Shown: in pieces, positions 60,423 to 64,000 of the stretch
Position numbering within the stretch: position 1 is the first letter of the stretch
How the letters are laid out: each line of letters starts with the position of its first letter
Assembly: GCF_001514305.1 (NCBI RefSeq)
Contig: NZ_KQ949102.1
Span: 1 to 64,000, forward strand
From: Streptomyces dysideae
GTDB taxonomy: Bacteria > Actinomycetota > Actinomycetes > Streptomycetales > Streptomycetaceae
DNA: 64,000 nt
Direction of reading: 5' to 3'
Notes under the pieces: model-generated
The model's input: only the letters and a program-made list of their open reading frames with translations
Databases searched by the model: none
Told to the model about the DNA's origin: nothing
Translations under genes and position numbers: made by a program

Positions 60423-62419
60423 CCGGTGCGCACGCTCCCGGTGAGCGCGTCCAGACCACCCGCTCGCCCCGGTACGCGCAGCTCGCCACCTTCATGCGGC
60501 TGCCTCATGTGCCGGACCCGGTCGGCCGCGACGTCGTCGTCATCGGCGCCCCCTACGACGGCGGCACCAGCTACCGGCCCGGCGCCCGGTTCGGCCCGCG
60601 GGCCATCCGCGCCGAGTCCGGGCTGATCCACGGAACCGGCATCGACCGGGGCCCCGGAACCTTCGACCTGATCGACGTCGTCGACGCCGGTGACATCGAC
60701 CTGTCGCCGTTCTCCATGGAACTCGCCATGGAGGCGGCGACCGCCGCGCTCACCGGGCTCCTGCGGGACAACGGGGCGTTCCTGATGCTGGGAGGCGACC
60801 ATTCGCTGTCACTCGCCGGGCTGCGCGCGGCGCACGCCAAGCACGGCCGGGTGGCGGTTCTCCACCTCGACGCGCACAGCGACACCTTCCCACCGGTCTA
60901 CGGCGGTACGTACCACCACGGCACCCCGTTCCGGCACGCGATGGAGGAGGGGCTGATCGACCCGGCCGCCTTCGTCCAGATCGGTATTCGCGGCCACAAC
61001 CCGGCACCCGACTCGCTGGACTACGCGCGCGGGCAGGGGGTCACGGTCGTCACCGCCGACCACTTCGCCGAGCGGGGCCCGGCCGCCACCGCCGCGCTGG
61101 TGCGGGAGCGGACCGCGGGGCTGCCGCTGTACGTGTCCGTCGACGTCGACGTCGTCGACCCGGCCTTCGCGCCGGGGACCGGAACGCCGGCCCCGGGCGG
61201 GCCCACCTCGCGTGAGGTGCTCGCCCTGCTGCGCACGGTCGGCGACCTCGACCCGGTCGGCTTCGACGTCATGGAGGTCAGCCCGCCCTTCGACCACGGC
61301 GGGATCACCTCCCTGCTCGCCACCGAGATCGGCGCCGAACTGCTCTATCAGTACGCCCGCTCCCGCCGGACCGCCTCCGGTGCCCGCAGCACTGAGCGAG
61401 CGGCCGACCGCGACCGGCTCCGTACGGAAGGAAATCCCGTGCCCGCTCCCGCCGTTGAACCGATCGTCGCCTGCGACCAGTGGGCCGACGCGCTGACCGC
61501 GCTGCGCGGCACACTGCCCAAGGTGCCGCGAGCCGACCTGCCCGCGTTCTTCGCGACGGCCGGTGAAGCCGCCGGGCGACTCCCCGAGGAGCTGGCGGCC
61601 GTGCTCGACACCTTCCGCGAGGACGGCAACGAGCACGGCTACCTGCTGCTGCGCGGACTGCCCCACGACGAGGCGGAGCTCCCCGCCACACCGACCTCGA
61701 GCCCGCCGCCCTCCGAGCGTGAACTGCTCGCCATGGAGGCCTGGTTGGCGCTGGTCGGCCGTCGGCTCGGGCTGCCCACCGGCTACCGGGAGCTGCGCGC
61801 GGGGGCCGTCTACCACGACGTGTATCCGGCGCCGGGCGCGCACGACCTCTCCTCCGAGAGTTCCAAGGTCCTGCTGGACTTCCACACGGAGATGGCCTAC
61901 CACCGCGACCAGCCGCACCATGTGCTGCTCGCCTGCTCCCGCGCCGATCACGCGGGAAGGGCCGCCACCCTCGTCGGCTCGGTGCGCCGGGCAATCGCGC
62001 TGCTCCCGGACGCCGACCGCGCGGAACTCCTCGCCCGCCCCTTGCCCTGCCAGGTCGACATCTCCTTCCGCGGCGAGGCGGCGGACCCGGGCCCGAGCGC
62101 ACGGGTGCCGGTGCTGTACGGCGATCCCGGCGACCCCTGCCTGGGCTACGACCGCGAACTGCTCGCGCCGGACACCACGCGGGCCAAGGAGGCCCTCGCC
62201 GCGCTGTCCGGTGCGCTGGACGAGGTCACCGAGGCCGTGCACCTGCGCCCGGGCGACCTCCTCGTGGTGGACAACTTCCGCAGCACCCACGCCCGTACGG
62301 CGTTCACCCCGCGCTGGGACGGCCGGGACCGTTGGTTGCACCGCATGTACATCCGAACGCCCGGACAGCTGACGGGTCCCGCCGAACCGGGGGACGTCGT
62401 CGGGTTCCGGGTCAAATGA
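60419..62419 (+). CDS. pah-cas: Proclavaminate amidinohydrolase and clavaminate synthase in one reading frame (putative Pah-Cas fusion)
   Basis: One open frame of 666 codons from ATG 60419 (overlapping the bls stop, ATGA). Residues 1-320 are Pah, an agmatinase-family Mn enzyme: GGDHSLSL, HLDAHSDTF and SVDVDVVDPAFAPG give all metal ligands. About 340 onwards is Cas, a 2-oxoglutarate Fe(II) oxygenase: FHTEMAYH holds His and Glu, RSTHART the second His, and RWDGRDRWLHR a 2OG-binding Arg region. The two are joined by a charged linker (STERAADRDRLRTEGN) with no stop. GTG 61439, with GGAAGGAAAT before it, would start a separate 326-aa Cas of normal length. So either a true fusion or independent initiation with a lost pah stop is possible. 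Confidence 0.93.
   Translation: MTGAHAPGERVQTTRSPRYAQLATFMRLPHVPDPVGRDVVVIGAPYDGGTSYRPGARFGPRAIRAESGLIHGTGIDRGPGTFDLIDVVDAGDIDLSPFSMELAMEAATAALTGLLRDNGAFLMLGGDHSLSLAGLRAAHAKHGRVAVLHLDAHSDTFPPVYGGTYHHGTPFRHAMEEGLIDPAAFVQIGIRGHNPAPDSLDYARGQGVTVVTADHFAERGPAATAALVRERTAGLPLYVSVDVDVVDPAFAPGTGTPAPGGPTSREVLALLRTVGDLDPVGFDVMEVSPPFDHGGITSLLATEIGAELLYQYARSRRTASGARSTERAADRDRLRTEGNPVPAPAVEPIVACDQWADALTALRGTLPKVPRADLPAFFATAGEAAGRLPEELAAVLDTFREDGNEHGYLLLRGLPHDEAELPATPTSSPPPSERELLAMEAWLALVGRRLGLPTGYRELRAGAVYHDVYPAPGAHDLSSESSKVLLDFHTEMAYHRDQPHHVLLACSRADHAGRAATLVGSVRRAIALLPDADRAELLARPLPCQVDISFRGEAADPGPSARVPVLYGDPGDPCLGYDRELLAPDTTRAKEALAALSGALDEVTEAVHLRPGDLLVVDNFRSTHARTAFTPRWDGRDRWLHRMYIRTPGQLTGPAEPGDVVGFRVK
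61427..61441 (+). promoter_or_regulatory. Internal ribosome-binding site and GTG for cas
   Basis: GGAAGGAAATCCCGTG lies inside the joined pah-cas frame. Its spacing to GTG 61439 is normal, and the resulting protein begins VPAPAVEPIVACD, which fits the known Cas N-terminus. This supports production of separate Cas alongside any fusion. Confidence 0.65.
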
Positions 62420-62681
62420 CCGGTGACCCTGTGTCCGGAGTGCAAGATTCCCGGTCTCCCCGGCGCCCGGAATGAAAAATTTCCTGTGCCATCCATGTCG
62501 GCTGCATCATTTCCATAGCCGTTCCCGTAGTATTTGAAATTCAGTTACCTTTTGTTACGTGGCCGAAATGTGTCATGGCACCTCTCGGACGCGATTTCCG
62601 CTTTTCTCGGGCTGATGGAGACGGCAGAATCGTTATTGCCGGGGCCAGAGTTCCGGTGACATGAGTCACAAGGGGGAAGCA

Positions 62682-62846
62682 ATGCAGACGCGGGGCGTCC
62701 AGATCTACCGGAACGGCCTGATGGCGATCCTTATGGGAGTCGCGGCACTCCTGCTCCTGGCCGACGGCACGGCCCAGCCGGAGCAGGTCGCGGCGACGGG
62801 GCAGGTCATCGGTACCGACCGGCAGGACGACCTGGCCTGGGGCTGA
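62682..62846 (+). CDS. Small membrane or secreted peptide
   Basis: A 54-aa product from ATG 62682, chosen because AGGGGGAAG lies 4-5 bases upstream; ATG 62661 is less well placed. A basic start (MQTRGVQIYRNG) precedes one hydrophobic segment (LMAILMGVAALLLLADGTA) ending in a signal-peptidase-like ADGTA. The acidic tail ends DRQDDLAWG. I do not recognise a family. It is followed by a strong terminator and then a LuxR-type regulator. A secreted signal peptide sensed by that regulator is one idea, with no direct evidence. Confidence 0.6.
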   Translation: MQTRGVQIYRNGLMAILMGVAALLLLADGTAQPEQVAATGQVIGTDRQDDLAWG

Positions 62847-62868
62847 CGGATCACGGCGCTGGCTGTCG

Positions 62869-62917
62869 AACGGGCCGTCGCACGGTGCGGGCAACACGCA
62901 CCGTGCGGCGGCCCGTT
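62869..62917 (+). terminator. Strong terminator after the small peptide gene
   Basis: AACGGGCCG-CGCACGGTGC and GCACCGTGCG-CGGCCCGTT form a ~19-bp stem with one mismatch and an 8-9-base loop. It separates the peptide gene from the following regulator gene. Confidence 0.85.
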
Positions 62918-63023
62918 GGCGTTGTCCGTCGGCGGGTGGGGTGCTGCCGAAGTGGGCAGGGTCATGGCAACCGCATGATTAAGCTTGCGGAGCAATGCAT
63001 GACCATAGAAGAGCGGATCGTTC

Positions 63024-64000
63024 GTGTACGCGCTGACTGACCTGGCCCACCGGCTGCTTCAAACGACCCTGGCGGACCCGTCCATCACCCTCAGGGACGC
63101 CGCGCGGTCGCTCGGCCTGACTGAGGAGGAACTGGCCTTAGGGCTGGACGAGCTCGCCCGGGCCGGCCTGGTACGCCGGCTGGAGGGCCGCGGCGAGCTG
63201 GTGACCCTCACCCCCGACGCCGTGTTCGCCCGGCTCGTGGCCCTGCAACAGGAGGCGACCCGGGCGCGCCTCGCCGCCCTGGAGCGCACGGACGCGACGC
63301 TCGGTGTCCTCAGCGCCTCGCTGATGCGGCTGCGCGCGGAGGGGGGAACGGTTCCGCAGACCCGGCGGCTGGTCGGCGGGCGCGAGATATCCGGCGCACT
63401 CGAAGGCGTCGCCGCGCAGGCCCGTACAGAGGTGCTGAGCATGCACCCGGGGTCGCCGCTGCCGCAGGCCATGCTCAAGGACAGCATGAAGCGCAACCGC
63501 GAGGTCATCGACCGCGGCGCCACCATGCGCTCCGTGCACCTGAGTTCGATGCTCAAGGTGCCCCACGGCCGCGCCCACCTGGAGGGGCTCCGGGACGCCG
63601 GTGCCGAGGTCAGGGTCACCTCGGTGCTGCCGTTCCGGCTGGTCATGGTCGACCGCGTGGTGGCCTACGTACCCGAGGAACCGCAGGACGAGGGCCCCGG
63701 TGCCGAGCTGCCGGAGATGACGGCACTGGAGATCCGCGACCCGAGCATGATCGCGTTGTTCCGGGCGGTCTTCGAGTTCTGCTGGATGCACGGCTCGGCC
63801 GCGCTGGGGGACGACGTCCCGGGCGTCGACGAGGTGGGGGAGGAACTCGACAGCCGCGAACTGTCCCTGGTGCGCATGCTCGGCCGGGGCATGAAGGACG
63901 ATGCCATCGCCCGCTCGCTGGGCATCTCCTCCCGCACACTGCGCCGCATGATGACCGAGGTCATGCGCAAGCTGGACGCCGATTCCCGTTTCCAGGCCGG
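63024..64000 (+). CDS. LuxR-type regulator with TrmB-like N-terminus (runs off the window)
   Basis: At least 325 residues from GTG 63024, the first start after an in-frame stop. The N-terminal winged helix (LRDAARSLGLTEEELALGLD, LARAGLVRRLEGRGEL) is TrmB-like, followed by a PLD-like segment (RGATMRSVHLSSML, MVDRVVAYVPEE). The LuxR helix-turn-helix is SRELSLVRMLGRGMKDDAIA then RSLGISSRTLRRMMTEVMRK. Regulators of this architecture are common orphan LuxR proteins in Streptomyces antibiotic clusters. The end lies beyond position 64000. Confidence 0.85.
   Translation, partial: MYALTDLAHRLLQTTLADPSITLRDAARSLGLTEEELALGLDELARAGLVRRLEGRGELVTLTPDAVFARLVALQQEATRARLAALERTDATLGVLSASLMRLRAEGGTVPQTRRLVGGREISGALEGVAAQARTEVLSMHPGSPLPQAMLKDSMKRNREVIDRGATMRSVHLSSMLKVPHGRAHLEGLRDAGAEVRVTSVLPFRLVMVDRVVAYVPEEPQDEGPGAELPEMTALEIRDPSMIALFRAVFEFCWMHGSAALGDDVPGVDEVGEELDSRELSLVRMLGRGMKDDAIARSLGISSRTLRRMMTEVMRKLDADSRFQA

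Noticed and set aside
1..64000. CRISPR arrays, rRNA genes, NRPS or PKS modules
   Set aside because: No regularly spaced short repeats, no rRNA-like sequence and no modular synthase motifs were seen anywhere in the window.

Overview
The window is high-GC actinobacterial DNA, almost certainly from a Streptomyces chromosome. It has many GTG and TTG starts, gene pairs overlapping by ATGA or GTGA, SARP/AfsR-type regulators, an AfsA/ScbR-type gamma-butyrolactone system, and the early genes of clavam (beta-lactam) biosynthesis. It divides near 22.3 kb into a scrambled mobile-element region on the left and a large biosynthetic region on the right. All family assignments come from reading sequences and from memory of the families; no database search was run.

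Left region (1-22.3 kb). The framework is a ladder of integration scars. A ~145 bp arm sequence followed by the 3' half of a Thr-tRNA(CGU) (anticodon loop to CCA) occurs around 459-600, 3787-3974, 10361-10544 and 21293-21476. A fifth, diverged copy ends at 17737. Four of the tRNA ends are followed by a hairpin terminator. A toxin-antitoxin module or its remnant lies just upstream of four of the five scars (vapBC, AbiEii-type nucleotidyltransferase, a second vapBC, and a nucleotidyltransferase remnant). The intervals hold a frameshifted HNH/NACHT-like gene fused to an RHS fragment, a coupled Snf2 helicase/zinc-ribbon pair that may be a defence system, a tyrosine integrase cut by an IS256-type remnant, an AfsR-like regulator broken by an internal inversion and joined to another truncated gene, an archaeal-type ATPase, a SWIM zinc-finger gene and a decayed helicase-family gene. 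I read this as repeated accretion and decay of integrative elements at one tRNA site.

Biosynthetic region (22.3-64 kb). A minus-strand run of overlapping genes (33707 to 22265) encodes a homocitrate/isopropylmalate-synthase-like enzyme, an amino-group carrier protein (LysW type) with LysX, LysY and LysZ partners, a class I glutamine amidotransferase, a Glu/Leu/Phe/Val dehydrogenase, an AMP-forming ligase, a PLP aminotransferase, an FAH-family protein and flavin monooxygenases. This looks like carrier-protein-bound synthesis of a non-proteinogenic amino acid. The carrier ends in RDWGQ instead of the usual EDWGE. The middle section (33.9-47.4 kb) is regulatory: an Asp/Glu racemase-family enzyme, a response regulator without its phospho-acceptor Asp, a degenerate IS701-type transposase, an MFS exporter, an atypical SDR, a 1104-aa SARP, and a ScbR/AfsA butyrolactone locus with acyl-CoA dehydrogenase-like and HAD genes and a second TetR. 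Three similar palindromic sites may be its operators.

The right section (48.1-62.4 kb) has an MFS transporter, a FemAB-like transferase, a CarB-like crotonase, a DMT transporter, a formyltransferase, argG, argH, and then ceaS, bls, pah and cas, the complete route from arginine and glyceraldehyde-3-phosphate to clavaminate. pah and cas lie in one uninterrupted reading frame, so they may be fused. A small membrane peptide gene and a LuxR-type regulator (cut by the window end) follow. The most interesting hypothesis is that this is one hybrid cluster in which a carrier-protein-made amino acid is attached to a clavam core, comparable in concept to valclavam or alanylclavam. No clavulanate late genes and no NRPS or PKS genes are visible here.
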